Below, in pieces: positions 1 through 8,737 of a stretch of DNA of 64,000 bases. The position numbers and the translations under genes were made by a program. Every line of letters begins with the position of its first letter. Positions within the stretch are counted from its first letter, which is position 1. Source of the stretch: Microvirga soli (GTDB taxonomy: Bacteria; Pseudomonadota; Alphaproteobacteria; Rhizobiales; Beijerinckiaceae); NCBI RefSeq assembly GCF_016734765.1, contig NZ_JAERQE010000009.1, positions 99,215-163,214 of the forward strand. The letters run 5' to 3'. Below the pieces are notes generated by a model, which was not told the DNA's origin, ran no database searches, and was given only the letters and a program-made list of their open reading frames with translations.

Positions 1-397
1 TCCGAGCAATGGCGGCCGCGCGCTGAACCTCTTGGCCGCTCAGGGCCTCATCACGATCAAGGAAGGCAAGGGCCTGTCGCCAAGCCTCCTCGACATCGCA
101 GAGAACCCGAAGGGTGTGAAGTTCTCGGAACTCGATGCCGCGCAATTGCCACGCGCCCTGCCCGATCTCGATGCAGCCGTGATCAACACCGACCACGCCC
201 TGAACGGCGGCCTCGACATCCGCAAGGATACGATCGCGGTGGAAAAGCGCGAGGGCAATCCTTACGCCAACTTCGTTGCCGCCCGTCAGGGCGACACGCG
301 TCCGGAAATCAAGACCTTCGTGGAAGCCTACCAATCGCCCGAGGTCGCGAAATTCCTGGACGAGCGCTTCAAGGGCGCCATCATCCCGGCTTGGTAA
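1..397 (+). CDS. metQ: MetQ/NlpA-family substrate-binding lipoprotein, C-terminal part
   Basis: The frame is open from base 2 and reads PSNGGRALNLLAAQGL before running to a TAA at 395-397, so the gene begins left of the window and only about 131 residues are visible. The PSNGGRAL segment, the AVINTDHAL segment and the ending SPEVAKFLDERFKGAIIPAW are typical of NlpA/MetQ lipoproteins, which bind D/L-methionine or related ligands for an ABC importer (MetN ATPase, MetI permease). The N-terminal lipobox and the partner genes lie outside the window. The ligand cannot be told from this part; related NlpA proteins also serve other substrates. Confidence 0.85.
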   Translation, partial: PSNGGRALNLLAAQGLITIKEGKGLSPSLLDIAENPKGVKFSELDAAQLPRALPDLDAAVINTDHALNGGLDIRKDTIAVEKREGNPYANFVAARQGDTRPEIKTFVEAYQSPEVAKFLDERFKGAIIPAW

Positions 398-430
398 GCA
401 TCCAAGCCAAACACTGATAACTTCTCCACG

Positions 431-470
431 TCATGGCCGGGCTTGTCCTGGCCATCCACGTCTTGAGCCG
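431..470. repeat. dispersed GTCATGGCCGG-type palindrome
   Basis: This short imperfect palindrome lies between metQ and ispE and carries GGCCGGGCTTGTCCTGGCC followed by ATCCACGTCTTG. Close relatives occur at about 8012-8042 and 55058-55090, and shorter GGCCGG...CCGGCCATGACG forms at about 1528-1553, 16535-16563 and 52423-52449. All are intergenic. It could end metQ transcription but has no clear T tract. Confidence 0.6.
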
Positions 471-524
471 GGTTGAAGACCTAGGCCCCCGGAACAAGTC
501 CGAGGATGACGGGGAGGAGAAGGA

Positions 525-1397
525 TCACCGAAGGCTCGTTGCCTTCACCCACCATTCCGGCCGTTGGCGGCGGATACCCTGTGCCGCCTCAGCGGCCGCC
601 TCGCAATCGTCGTAGAGTCCGAACACCGTCGCGCCGGAACCCGACATGCGGGCCAAGCGGCAGCCGTCTGTCTCACGCATCAGGCCGAGCGCCACGCCGA
701 TCAGCGGTTGAACCTTGAGCGCGGGCGGCTCAAGATCGTTGCGGGTTTCCTTGAGCAGAGCGAGGAGTCCGCCCGGCGACGATTCCTCAAGAGCGGGATG
801 TGCAGGGGCGGACAACCCCTGCCCCGGCTGCAGCCCTAGAGCCTTGAACACGGTGGGCGTTTCCACCGGCACCCGCGGGTTGACCAGCACGGCAAAGAGG
901 CGCGGCAGGTTCAGCGCCGGTCCCAGATCCTCCCCGGCTCCCCGCATCATGCGGGCCCTCGGCTCCAGGCAGACCGGCACATCGGCTCCGGTGAGGCGGG
1001 CAGCCTCCCGCAATAAGGGATGCGACAGCGGCAAGCCGTTGAGGCGCGCCAGGAGCCGCAAGGCCGCCGCAGCATCCGAAGATCCTCCACCGATCCCGGC
1101 CGCCACTGGCAGCCGCTTCGTCAGGTGAAAGGTGCCGACCTTCAGGCCATCCACGCGCTCCGCCAGCAGGCAGGCTGCCTTCATGACGAGGTTGCTGGCA
1201 TCGCTTCCGGCGAGCGGGGCTGTCGGGCCACTGACCTTCAGGGCCAGGGTTCGGGCAGGCTCGAGTCGCAGGTCGTCGCCCGTGCCGGCGAAAGCCACGA
1301 GGCTTTCCAGGTCGTGATAGCCATCATCCCGGCGCTTGAGCACGTGAAGCGTCAGGTTAATCTTGGCAGGGGCGCGGGTGGCGAGCGGTTGAGGCAT
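525..1397 (-). CDS. ispE: 4-diphosphocytidyl-2-C-methyl-D-erythritol kinase
   Basis: IspE phosphorylates the 2-hydroxyl of CDP-methylerythritol with ATP in the MEP route to IPP and DMAPP. The 290-residue protein has the usual family length and is cytosolic. The N-terminal substrate motif [12 protein letters not shown] is at residues 9-20, the glycine-rich GHMP ATP loop [16 protein letters not shown] at about 97-112, and a C-terminal [12 protein letters not shown] motif follows. ATG at 1397 sits at the right distance before the AKINL motif. It is followed on the same strand by no other MEP gene; ispH lies far away at 53.9 kb, as is usual for dispersed MEP genes. Confidence 0.95.
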   Translation of the reverse strand: MPQPLATRAPAKINLTLHVLKRRDDGYHDLESLVAFAGTGDDLRLEPARTLALKVSGPTAPLAGSDASNLVMKAACLLAERVDGLKVGTFHLTKRLPVAAGIGGGSSDAAAALRLLARLNGLPLSHPLLREAARLTGADVPVCLEPRARMMRGAGEDLGPALNLPRLFAVLVNPRVPVETPTVFKALGLQPGQGLSAPAHPALEESSPGGLLALLKETRNDLEPPALKVQPLIGVALGLMRETDGCRLARMSGSGATVFGLYDDCEAAAEAAQGIRRQRPEWWVKATSLR

Positions 1398-1451
1398 GGA
1401 AGCCTCATGCCCGAGAGCGGCGCGAATGGGAAGAGAGGCCCATCATGCCAG

Positions 1452-1495
1452 CTGTCATTCCGGGCTCGGCTCTATGAGCCGCCCCGGAATGACAG
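1452..1495. repeat. perfect intergenic hairpin, CTGTCATTCCGG arms
   Basis: The arms CTGTCATTCCGG and CCGGAATGACAG pair perfectly over 12 bp, with an inner TCGGCTC/GAGCCG stem and a TAT loop. It lies between ispE and the TPR gene on the 5' side of ispE. The same GTCAT...ATGAC ends are found in other dispersed palindromes of this window (3532-3619, 11319-11454, 28456-28492). Confidence 0.7.
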
Positions 1496-1574
1496 TGGAG
1501 AGCGCAGAGTTCAAAAACGAGAATGGCCTGGACGAGCCCGGCCATGACGTTGTGGGTTATGATTTCAGAACGCG

Positions 1575-3380
1575 TTACCCGCCGTTCTGCTTCGGCGCCT
1601 CCGGCGGAGGCGCGGGCACGTTTTGCGCAGCAGCCGGTTGAGGCTCCTCTTCCATGCCGTTGTCGATCTTCTTGAGGATCTTCACCAGTTCCTCATGCTC
1701 CGGATCCGAGTTCTTGGCATGGTCCCACTGGAACTTCGCCTCGAGCTTGCGGCCGACCTTCCAATAGGCGTCGCCCAGGTGGTCGTTGATGGTGGAATCG
1801 CCCGGCTTCAGCTCGACGGCCTTCTCAAGCTCGCGCACGGCATCCTCATAGCGGCCCATGCGGTAATAGGCCCAGCCCAGCGAGTCGATGATCATGCCGT
1901 CGCGGGGTGCGAGTTCAACCGCCTTCGTGAGCATCTTGAAGGCTTCGTCGATATTCATGTTCTGGTCGACCCAGGAATAGGCGAGATAGTTCATCACCTG
2001 GGCCCGGGCGGCGTTCAGGGTCTCCGGGACGAGTTCCAGGGCCTTCTTCAGGTCGGCCTCGCCCTTGTCCCATTGCTTCGAACGCTCATAGGACGAGCCG
2101 CGGTAGAAGAACAGGATCCAGTGGCCGCGCTCGGGCTGGCCGATGAGGTCGATGGCCTTGGAATAAGTTTCTGCGGCTTCTGCGAATTTTTTACGCGAGC
2201 GCTGCACGTTGCCGAGCGCCATGACCACATCCACGTCCTCGGGATGCTCCTTCATGAGCTTGTCGAGATGCGCGATGGCATCATCGCCACGGCCCATCAG
2301 CTCGTAGTTGTGTCCGATGGAGATGTCGGCGGTCGTGCGGATCGGCGAATCCTTCGGGATCCGGGCGAAGATCGCGTTGGCGTTGTCGTATTGCTTCAGG
2401 CGCTCGTAGACGTCGCCGAGGGTGACGAGAGCCAGCGGGTGATCGGGCTTGAGATCGAGGCCAAGCCGCAGATAGATGATGGCCGTCAGCTCGTCGCCCT
2501 GGGAATTGCCCACGACACCGAGGCCGTAGAGCAGCTCCGCCGCACCGTCCTGCGCGCTGTTGACGAGCGGCATGAGGGGCTTGCCCTCTTCCAGAGTCTT
2601 CATGGCGGTGCGCACGATGGGGTGGCGCGGAGCCGCCTCGTCGAAGGCCTTATAGACCTTCAGGGCCTCGTCCTTGCGGCCGCGCTTGGCGAGGAAGCGG
2701 CCATAGGCATCGACCACCTGCAGGGTGTTGCGCTCACCCTCATAAGCCGCCTTGAAGCGCTTCTCCGCCTCGGCCGCGTTGCCGATGACATCGGCGATGA
2801 GAGCGGCGTGGTACTCGCGGAACTGGTCGAAGGCGCGCTCATTCTTGAGCTTGTCGACGGTGGCAAGCGCCTGCTTGCCGTCCTTGGAGCCGGCGAAGGT
2901 CCAGGCGGAGAGAAGCGTTGCCGTGAGGTCCGCCTGTCGGCCGCGCATGCTCTTGGAGAGCCGGGCGCGGGCGTCGGCAAATTTCTGGGTCTTGATGGCG
3001 CGAACGCTGAGCGCAAACTGCGCGAGGTTGTTCGACCCGTCCTGCCCCGAGAGGCGCTCCGCCGCCCGGATCGCATCCGGCATGGAGCCATTGGCCAGGA
3101 AGGCCACGAAGGCACGTTCCAGAAGCTCCTGGTTGCGGGGATCCTCCTGGATGGCCTGGCGGAAGAAGAGTGTCGCAGCCTCCGTGTCCCGCGCGGAACC
3201 CGCCACGTAGGCCGAGAGGAAGTTGCCCTCAAGGCTCTGGGCCGGCTCCAAAATCTCGTCTCCAGCGGCGTTCGCCACGGCAACGGGAGAGGCCAGCATG
3301 GTGGCGGCCATCAGGATCAGGGCAGGCAAGCCCTTGCGAAACTTCAGACTTTTCAAGGTGGGCACGAAGCGCGGCTCCAA
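1575..3380 (-). CDS. secreted or membrane-anchored TPR-repeat protein
   Basis: The 601-residue protein begins with a probable signal peptide (LPALILMAATMLASPVAVANA, ending near residue 38), followed by tandem tetratricopeptide repeats to about residue 570 and a Pro/Ala/Glu-rich tail. Repeat signatures such as ALGNVQRSRKKFAEAAETYSKAI, YLAYSWVDQNMNIDEAFKML and LGDAYWKVGRKLEAKFQW are clear. TPR solenoids are protein-binding scaffolds; an envelope assembly role is plausible, but no partner is visible. The assumed start is TTG at 3380, giving a sensible signal peptide but no strong ribosome site; GTG at 3365 is an alternative. It is followed by ispE 177 bases away. Confidence 0.85.
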   Translation of the reverse strand: MEPRFVPTLKSLKFRKGLPALILMAATMLASPVAVANAAGDEILEPAQSLEGNFLSAYVAGSARDTEAATLFFRQAIQEDPRNQELLERAFVAFLANGSMPDAIRAAERLSGQDGSNNLAQFALSVRAIKTQKFADARARLSKSMRGRQADLTATLLSAWTFAGSKDGKQALATVDKLKNERAFDQFREYHAALIADVIGNAAEAEKRFKAAYEGERNTLQVVDAYGRFLAKRGRKDEALKVYKAFDEAAPRHPIVRTAMKTLEEGKPLMPLVNSAQDGAAELLYGLGVVGNSQGDELTAIIYLRLGLDLKPDHPLALVTLGDVYERLKQYDNANAIFARIPKDSPIRTTADISIGHNYELMGRGDDAIAHLDKLMKEHPEDVDVVMALGNVQRSRKKFAEAAETYSKAIDLIGQPERGHWILFFYRGSSYERSKQWDKGEADLKKALELVPETLNAARAQVMNYLAYSWVDQNMNIDEAFKMLTKAVELAPRDGMIIDSLGWAYYRMGRYEDAVRELEKAVELKPGDSTINDHLGDAYWKVGRKLEAKFQWDHAKNSDPEHEELVKILKKIDNGMEEEPQPAAAQNVPAPPPEAPKQNGG

Positions 3381-3531
3381 TCATCGCGACATCTCATCAG
3401 AGGGAGATGTGCGCCAAATCAGGCCGGAGAATGGCGTCTCCCTCAGAGCGCCGCAAGGGGACAATTGCCGCTGGGGCGTAAAAGCCTCGTGAGAGGGCAA
3501 GATAAGGCGAAGCCAAAGGTCGTCATCCCGG

Positions 3532-3619
3532 GGCTGCGGGGCAGAACCCAGGACCGCTGGACGAGAATGGCGCCTTTTCCTGATTGCGATCCCGGATCGG
3601 CTTTGCCGTCCGGGATGAC
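3532..3619. repeat. dispersed GTCATCCCGG...CCGGGATGAC palindrome
   Basis: The outer arms are GTCATCCCGG and CCGGGATGAC (slightly imperfect); the interior contains the GGATCGGCTTTGCCG segment seen again at about 11434. It lies between the ETF-QO stop and the TPR start, on a stretch with no gene. Relatives lie at 11319-11454 and 28456-28492, with a decayed copy starting near 7963. Confidence 0.65.
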
Positions 3620-3639
3620 TGCTTGAGGGTGGTCTGACC

Positions 3640-5304
3640 TCACATATTGACGTAGTTCGGCCCGCCGCCGCCCTCTGGCGTGACCCAGTTGATGTTCTGG
3701 TTCGGGTCCTTGATGTCGCAGGTTTTGCAGTGGACGCAGTTCTGAGCGTTGATCTGGTAGCGCACGCCCCCCTCGCCTTCGACCCACTCATAGACCCCGG
3801 CCGGGCAGTAGCGCTGCGAAGGCCCACCATAGACATCGTGCTCGGAGCCCTTCTGCAGGCCCATGTCCTTCACCTTGAGATGGACCGGCTGGTCCTCCTC
3901 GTGATTGGTATTGGACAGGAACACCGAGGACAGCTTGTCGAAGGTGAGCACCCCGTCGGGCCTGTCGTACTTGATCGGCTTCACCTGGCTGAGCGGCAGC
4001 AGGCACTCGTGGTCCGGCTTGCCGTGGCTCATGGTGCCGAAGGGTGACCAGCCGAAGATCTCGGTCAGCCACATATCCAGGCCGCCGAGGGCCACGCCGG
4101 CTGTCGTGCCGTATTTCGACCAGAGCGGCTTCACGTTGCGCACGCGCTTGAGATCGTAGCCGATGGGCGAGGAGCGCCAGGACTCCTCATAAGACGCGAC
4201 CTCGTCATGCGCCCGGCCCGCCTGCAGGGCCGCGAACACGTGGTCGGCGCAGAGCATGCCCGACAGGATCGCGTTGTGGCTGCCCTTGATGCGCGGCACG
4301 TTCACGAAGCCGGCCGAGTCGCCCACGAGGCAGCCGCCCGGGAACGACAGCCGCGGCACCGATTGCCAGCCGCCCTCCATGATGGCGCGGGCGCCGTAGC
4401 CGATGCGTTTTCCACCCTCGAACACGTCGCGCACCATCGGGTGGGTCTTGAAGCGCTGGAACTCGTCAAACGGCGACAGGGTCGGGTTCCTGTAGTTGAG
4501 GTGCACCACGAAGCCGACGGACACGAGATTGTCGTCGAAGTGGTAGAGCCAGGAGCCACCGCCGGAATTGTTCGGCAGCGGCCAGCCCATGGAGTGGCGC
4601 ACGAGGCCCGGCCGGAAATGCTCGGGCTTGACCTGCCACAGCTCCTTGATGCCGATGCCGTATTTCTGGTGGTCCTTGCCCGCATTCAGGCCGAAGCGCT
4701 CGACCATCTGCTTGGTGAGCGAGCCGCGGGCGCCCTCGCCGAAGATCGTGTACTTGGCGCGCAACTCCATGCCGCGGGTGAAGTTGGCATTGGGCTCGCC
4801 ATTGCGGCTGATGCCCATGTCGCCGGTGGCCACGCCCACGACCTTGCCGTCCTCGATCAGCACTTCCGCTGCCGGGAAGCCGGGATAGATCTCGACGCCG
4901 AGTTCCTCCGCCTTGCGGCCGAGATAGCGGGCGACGTTGCCGAGCGAGCCGATGTAGTTGCCGTGGTTGTTCATGAGCTTGGGCATGAACACGTTGGGCA
5001 GCGTCACGCCGCCGGCATGGCCCAGATACATGAACTCGTCGGCCGTGACCTCCGTCTTGAGCGGCCGGTCGGGATCGGAGCGCCAGTCCGGCAGGAGACC
5101 GTCGAGGCCGATGGGGTCGATCACCGCACCGGACAGGATGTGCGCGCCGACCTCGGAGCCCTTCTCCACCACGACCACGGTGATGTCCGCACCCTGCTCC
5201 ATCGCCTGTTGCTTGAGCCTGATGGCGGTGGCGAGACCCGCAGGACCGGCGCCCACGACGACGACATCGAACTCCATCGATTCACGGGCGGGCAGATCGG
5301 CCAT
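3640..5304 (-). CDS. electron transfer flavoprotein-ubiquinone oxidoreductase
   Basis: ETF-QO passes electrons from electron transfer flavoprotein, reduced by acyl-CoA and related dehydrogenases, to membrane ubiquinone. The 554-residue protein has the N-terminal FAD dinucleotide fold (VVVGAGPAGLATAIRL), a central substrate/membrane domain and a C-terminal 4Fe-4S domain whose four cysteines are C500, C523, C526 and C529 (CPAGVYEW, then NCVHCKTCD). All ligands are intact and the length is normal. ATG at 5304 is preceded by an excellent AGGAGG with 7-base spacing. No etfAB genes are next to it. Confidence 0.96.
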   Translation of the reverse strand: MADLPARESMEFDVVVVGAGPAGLATAIRLKQQAMEQGADITVVVVEKGSEVGAHILSGAVIDPIGLDGLLPDWRSDPDRPLKTEVTADEFMYLGHAGGVTLPNVFMPKLMNNHGNYIGSLGNVARYLGRKAEELGVEIYPGFPAAEVLIEDGKVVGVATGDMGISRNGEPNANFTRGMELRAKYTIFGEGARGSLTKQMVERFGLNAGKDHQKYGIGIKELWQVKPEHFRPGLVRHSMGWPLPNNSGGGSWLYHFDDNLVSVGFVVHLNYRNPTLSPFDEFQRFKTHPMVRDVFEGGKRIGYGARAIMEGGWQSVPRLSFPGGCLVGDSAGFVNVPRIKGSHNAILSGMLCADHVFAALQAGRAHDEVASYEESWRSSPIGYDLKRVRNVKPLWSKYGTTAGVALGGLDMWLTEIFGWSPFGTMSHGKPDHECLLPLSQVKPIKYDRPDGVLTFDKLSSVFLSNTNHEEDQPVHLKVKDMGLQKGSEHDVYGGPSQRYCPAGVYEWVEGEGGVRYQINAQNCVHCKTCDIKDPNQNINWVTPEGGGGPNYVNM

Positions 5305-5435
5305 AGGGTTTCCTCCTGGGCTGCGGCTTCAACGATTGCAGAGACATATGGTTCACATATGAACAATCTGCTCGAATTCTCAAGCCATTCTCATCAAGAC
5401 ATTGTCCTAGCTTCATTGGAACAAGGCTGAAAGTT

Positions 5436-5461
5436 CTCTTTCCGCATAAGGTTATGCGGAA
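5436..5461. other. short palindrome TTCCGCATA/TATGCGGAA
   Basis: TTTCCGCATA and TATGCGGAAA face each other across a few bases between the divergent ETF-QO and ogt genes. A looser version (TTTCCGCTGCAGCTTGTGCGGAAA) stands at about 24857-24880 ahead of the atp promoter. It could be an operator or a decayed piece of the GCGGAAA repeat family; the sequence alone does not decide. Confidence 0.4.
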
Positions 5462-5547
5462 ACCCGATAATCGCGTCCGCCCTACGCAGATGGGACCAGA
5501 TCGACCAAGCGGTTGTTCGGGAATGCCGGGAGGTCTACAAAAGAAGC

Positions 5548-6114
5548 ATGCAGGACCATCCGGCCAACCAAGCGGCGTTCTACACGCTTTTCGAGACCGC
5601 CATCGGCCTCTGCGGGCTGGCATGGCACGAGCGTGGTGTGATCGGCTTCCAGCTTCCCGAAGACGATGTATCCAGAACCCGTGGCCGTATCGCCAAGCGC
5701 TTTCCTGGGATCGTCGAAACTCCACCCCCTCCTCACATCCAGGGTATCATCGCCGATGTGACGGCTCTGCTGCAGGGTAAAGCGCGCGATCTGTCCGCCG
5801 TGCCGCTGGACCTGGAAGGCGTGCCGGATTTCGACCGCCGCGTCTACGAAGTTGCCCGGAGCATCCCACCGGGACGCGTACTGACCTATGGTGAGGTTGC
5901 CGCCCGGCTCGGCATCAACAACGCCCGCGCCATCGGCCAATCCCTGGGGCGCAATCCCTTTGCCGTCATCGTGCCCTGCCACCGGGTCGTCGCGGCGGAC
6001 GGCAAGCTGGGAGGCTTTTCGGCCAATGGCGGCGCCACGACCAAGCGCCGCCTGCTTGCCATCGAGGACGCCAGACGCGACGCGAGCCCGACCCTCTTCG
6101 ACCTGATTTCGTAG
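5548..6114 (+). CDS. ogt: methylated-DNA-[protein]-cysteine S-methyltransferase
   Basis: This suicide repair protein moves methyl groups from O6-methylguanine or O4-methylthymine to its own cysteine. The 188-residue protein has the C-terminal DNA-binding/methyltransferase domain with helix-turn-helix (LTYGEVAARLGINNARAIGQSLGRNP) and the active-site motif IVPCHRVV, acceptor C144, followed by GGFSANGG. The N-terminal half is short and divergent, as in Ogt-type rather than Ada-type proteins; no AdaA domain is attached. ATG at 5548 is the first in frame with family similarity. It is divergent from the ETF-QO gene. Confidence 0.93.
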   Translation: MQDHPANQAAFYTLFETAIGLCGLAWHERGVIGFQLPEDDVSRTRGRIAKRFPGIVETPPPPHIQGIIADVTALLQGKARDLSAVPLDLEGVPDFDRRVYEVARSIPPGRVLTYGEVAARLGINNARAIGQSLGRNPFAVIVPCHRVVAADGKLGGFSANGGATTKRRLLAIEDARRDASPTLFDLIS

Positions 6115-6185
6115 GGACTTAAGATCCATTGGGTTCTTTACGGACCTGAGTTGTCCACAGCCCCTGGAATGCTTACATACGGTTC

Positions 6186-7004
6186 ATGCAGGATCTCCCC
6201 TCCGACCGCGACGCTCTTCAGGCGCTGCTCGACTTCCATGTCGAGGCAGGGGTCGATCTTGCGCTCGACGAGACGCCGCATAACCGTTTCGCCGAGCCGA
6301 AGCCTGAGCCCGCTCAAGCCAAGGCTCCTGCGCCGAAGGCCAGCCCTGCCCCAGCCCCTCCCCGCGCCCTCCCGAAGGCCGCCGCCAGTGCGCCCGAGGA
6401 GGTTGCCGGCATGGCCCGCGAGCAGGCGCGCCACGCGCAGTCGCTGGAGGAGCTCGAGGCAATCCTGGCAGGCTTCGACGGCTGCGCCCTGAAGTTCTCG
6501 GCCAAGAACCTCGCATTCGCGGACGGCAACCCGGAAGGTCGGGTGATGCTGGTGGGCGAGGCTCCCGGGGCCGACGAGGACCGGATCGGCAAGCCTTTCA
6601 TGGGCCGCTCTGGCCAGTTGCTCGACCGGATGCTCGCCACCATCGGGCTCGACCGCAGCCAGGTCTACGTCGCCAACATCGTGCCCTGGCGCCCACCGGG
6701 CAACCGCACGCCGACGCCCCAGGAAATCGCGATCTGCAAGCCGTTCATCGCGCGGCAGATCGAGCTGGCGTCACCTGAATTCCTGCTCTGCCTCGGCGGG
6801 CCTGCGGCCCAGAACCTCCTCGGCATCAAGGACGGCATCCTGCGCACCCGCGGCCGCTGGTTCACCTACAAGACCGAGGACGGGCGCGAGGTCAAAGCCC
6901 TGCCGACCCTGCACCCGGCCTATCTCCTGCGCCAGCCGCTGCAGAAGCGTCTTGGCTGGCGCGATTTCCAGGCTCTGCGGCGGGCCCTGGACGGGCGCGA
7001 ATAA
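6186..7004 (+). CDS. uracil-DNA glycosylase, family 4-like
   Basis: The protein (272 residues) excises uracil from DNA. After an N-terminal part with a Pro/Ala-rich linker (about residues 40-75), the catalytic domain contains GEAPGADED, the FMGRSGQLLDRML segment, NIVPWRPPGNRTP and a late HPAYLLRQP motif, all typical of iron-sulphur family 4/5 enzymes. Three likely cluster cysteines are visible (GCALK, AICKPF, LLCLGG), while the first cysteine of the canonical CxxC is Phe (FDGC). It follows ogt on the same strand by 71 bases, giving a small repair neighbourhood. Confidence 0.88.
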   Translation: MQDLPSDRDALQALLDFHVEAGVDLALDETPHNRFAEPKPEPAQAKAPAPKASPAPAPPRALPKAAASAPEEVAGMAREQARHAQSLEELEAILAGFDGCALKFSAKNLAFADGNPEGRVMLVGEAPGADEDRIGKPFMGRSGQLLDRMLATIGLDRSQVYVANIVPWRPPGNRTPTPQEIAICKPFIARQIELASPEFLLCLGGPAAQNLLGIKDGILRTRGRWFTYKTEDGREVKALPTLHPAYLLRQPLQKRLGWRDFQALRRALDGRE

Positions 7005-7081
7005 GCCTCCATTCGGAACCGGTTCATATGCTTACGCCTTAAGCTTCTGCAGTGACTCGCACTGCGGCTGGAAGGTGAACG

Positions 7082-7945
7082 ATGCGCTGGCAAGACTTTC
7101 GAACCTCATCCAATGTGGAAGACCGTCGCGGCATGGGCATGGCAGGCGGCGGAGGGCTCGGAATAGGCGCGATGGTGATCCTCGGCCTAGTCGGCTGGGC
7201 GCTGGGCATCGATCCCCGCATCCTGATCGGGGGCGCCGAAATGATGACGGGCGGCTCCGGCTACCAGCAGCAACAGCAGGGCCGCCAGGGTGCGCCGCAG
7301 GACGAAGCCGGGCGCTTTGCCTCCGCCATCCTCGGCAACACGGAAGACGTGTGGAACACGGTCCTGCCCCAGCAGGCCAATCGCCAATATCAGGCTCCCA
7401 AGCTCGTGCTGTTCTCCGGCCAGACCCGCTCCGGCTGCGGCGGCGCGCAATCGGCCATGGGGCCGTTCTACTGCCCGCTCGATCAGACCGTTTACATCGA
7501 TCTCTCCTTCTTCCAGGAGATGCAGCAGCGCTTCCGCGCCGGCGGCGACTTCGCCTATGCCTATGTGCTCGCCCACGAGGTCGGCCATCACGTGGAAAAC
7601 CAGCTCGGCATCCTCCCCCGTGTGCAGGAGCGCCAGCAGCAGGTCAGTCGGTCAGAAGGCAACCAGCTCTCCGTGCGCGTCGAGCTGATGGCCGATTGCC
7701 TCGCCGGCGTCTGGGCGCACCATTCCGACCAGCGCTGGAAGTCGCTCGAGCAGGGCGATATCCAGGAGGCCATCCGCGCGGCAGAGGCCATCGGCGATGA
7801 CCGGCTGCAGAAGCAGTCCCAAGGCCGCGTGGTGCCTGACAGCTTCACCCACGGTTCCTCCGAACAGCGCATGCGCTGGCTGACAACCGGCTTGAAGAGC
7901 GGGACGATTCAGTCCTGCGACACCTTCCGGGCAAGCCAACTTTAA
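7082..7945 (+). CDS. ypfJ: YpfJ-family neutral zinc metallopeptidase
   Basis: The 287-residue protein has a short cytoplasmic N-terminus, one membrane segment (GAMVILGLVGWALGI, about 29-43), a Gln-rich linker and a putative zinc peptidase domain. The zinc motif HEVGHH is at 165-170 (H165, E166, H169), and conserved LMADCLAGVWAHH and FTHGSSEQRMRW segments follow. This matches the YpfJ/neutral zinc metallopeptidase family (PF04228-like), whose substrate is unknown. ATG at 7082 begins the conserved MRWQDFRTSSNVEDRRG start of the family. Confidence 0.92.
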   Translation: MRWQDFRTSSNVEDRRGMGMAGGGGLGIGAMVILGLVGWALGIDPRILIGGAEMMTGGSGYQQQQQGRQGAPQDEAGRFASAILGNTEDVWNTVLPQQANRQYQAPKLVLFSGQTRSGCGGAQSAMGPFYCPLDQTVYIDLSFFQEMQQRFRAGGDFAYAYVLAHEVGHHVENQLGILPRVQERQQQVSRSEGNQLSVRVELMADCLAGVWAHHSDQRWKSLEQGDIQEAIRAAEAIGDDRLQKQSQGRVVPDSFTHGSSEQRMRWLTTGLKSGTIQSCDTFRASQL

Positions 7946-8164
7946 GCTCGATCGAAAAGCGTCATCCCGGGCGGCGCAAGCCGATCCAGGAATGTCTTGC
8001 GAACATCTTCCTCGTCATAGCCGGGCTCGTTCCGGCCATCTCGATCATGTGAGGCTCAGCGTTCCAACCGATCGGGATCACCGGCACAAGGCTGGTGATG
8101 ACGAAAGAGGTGTCAGGACAAACGCCTCTACGCTACAAACACGTCGATCACACGAGAATCCTCC

Positions 8165-8719
8165 ATGCCCGGCATCGACGATACCCTCCCCTTCGTCCCG
8201 CTCAGCATCGCCGTGCTGACCGTCTCCGATACCCGGTCGCTGGAGGAGGACAAATCCGGCGCCACGCTGGCGGAGCGGCTCATGAAAGCAGGGCACAAGC
8301 TCGCCGATCGGGCTATCGTGATGGACGACGTGGAGGCGATCCGCGGCAAGGTGCAGGGCTGGACCGCCGATCCTACGGTTGATGTGGTGATCACTACCGG
8401 CGGCACAGGCTTCACCGGCCGCGACGTGACACCGGAGGCCATCGAGCCCCTGTTCGACAAACGAATGGAAGGCTTTTCCGCCGTCTTCCACCGCATCTCC
8501 TATGACAAGATCGGCACCTCGACGATCCAGTCGCGGGCCACCGCCGGCGTGATCGGCACCACCTTCGTGTTCGTGCTGCCGGGCTCGCCCGGCGCCTGCA
8601 AGGATGCCTGGGACGGAATTCTGTCAACGCAGCTCGACTACCGCTACCGGCCATGCAACTTCGTCGAGATCATGCCGCGCCTCGACGAGCACCTGAAGCG
8701 GGGCAAGGTGCAGGCCTGA
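8165..8719 (+). CDS. moaB: molybdenum cofactor biosynthesis protein B
   Basis: The 184-residue protein is a MoaB/MogA-fold enzyme of molybdopterin synthesis, likely acting in adenylylation of molybdopterin. It shows the family start (PLSIAVLTVSDTRS), the TTGGTGFTGRDVTPEA motif near residues 78-93 and the LPGSPGACKDAWDGIL segment. No other moa gene is adjacent. The 219 bases before it hold only remnants of dispersed palindromes (about 7963-7990 and 8012-8105). Confidence 0.93.
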   Translation: MPGIDDTLPFVPLSIAVLTVSDTRSLEEDKSGATLAERLMKAGHKLADRAIVMDDVEAIRGKVQGWTADPTVDVVITTGGTGFTGRDVTPEAIEPLFDKRMEGFSAVFHRISYDKIGTSTIQSRATAGVIGTTFVFVLPGSPGACKDAWDGILSTQLDYRYRPCNFVEIMPRLDEHLKRGKVQA

Positions 8720-8737
8720 ACAAGGAGGCCTCCTGCC

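Noticed and set aside
1623..3626. Long plus-strand reading frame opposite the TPR gene
   Set aside because: It is a mirror of a high-GC gene, with low-complexity composition and no domain; the minus-strand TPR protein has a signal peptide and clear repeats.
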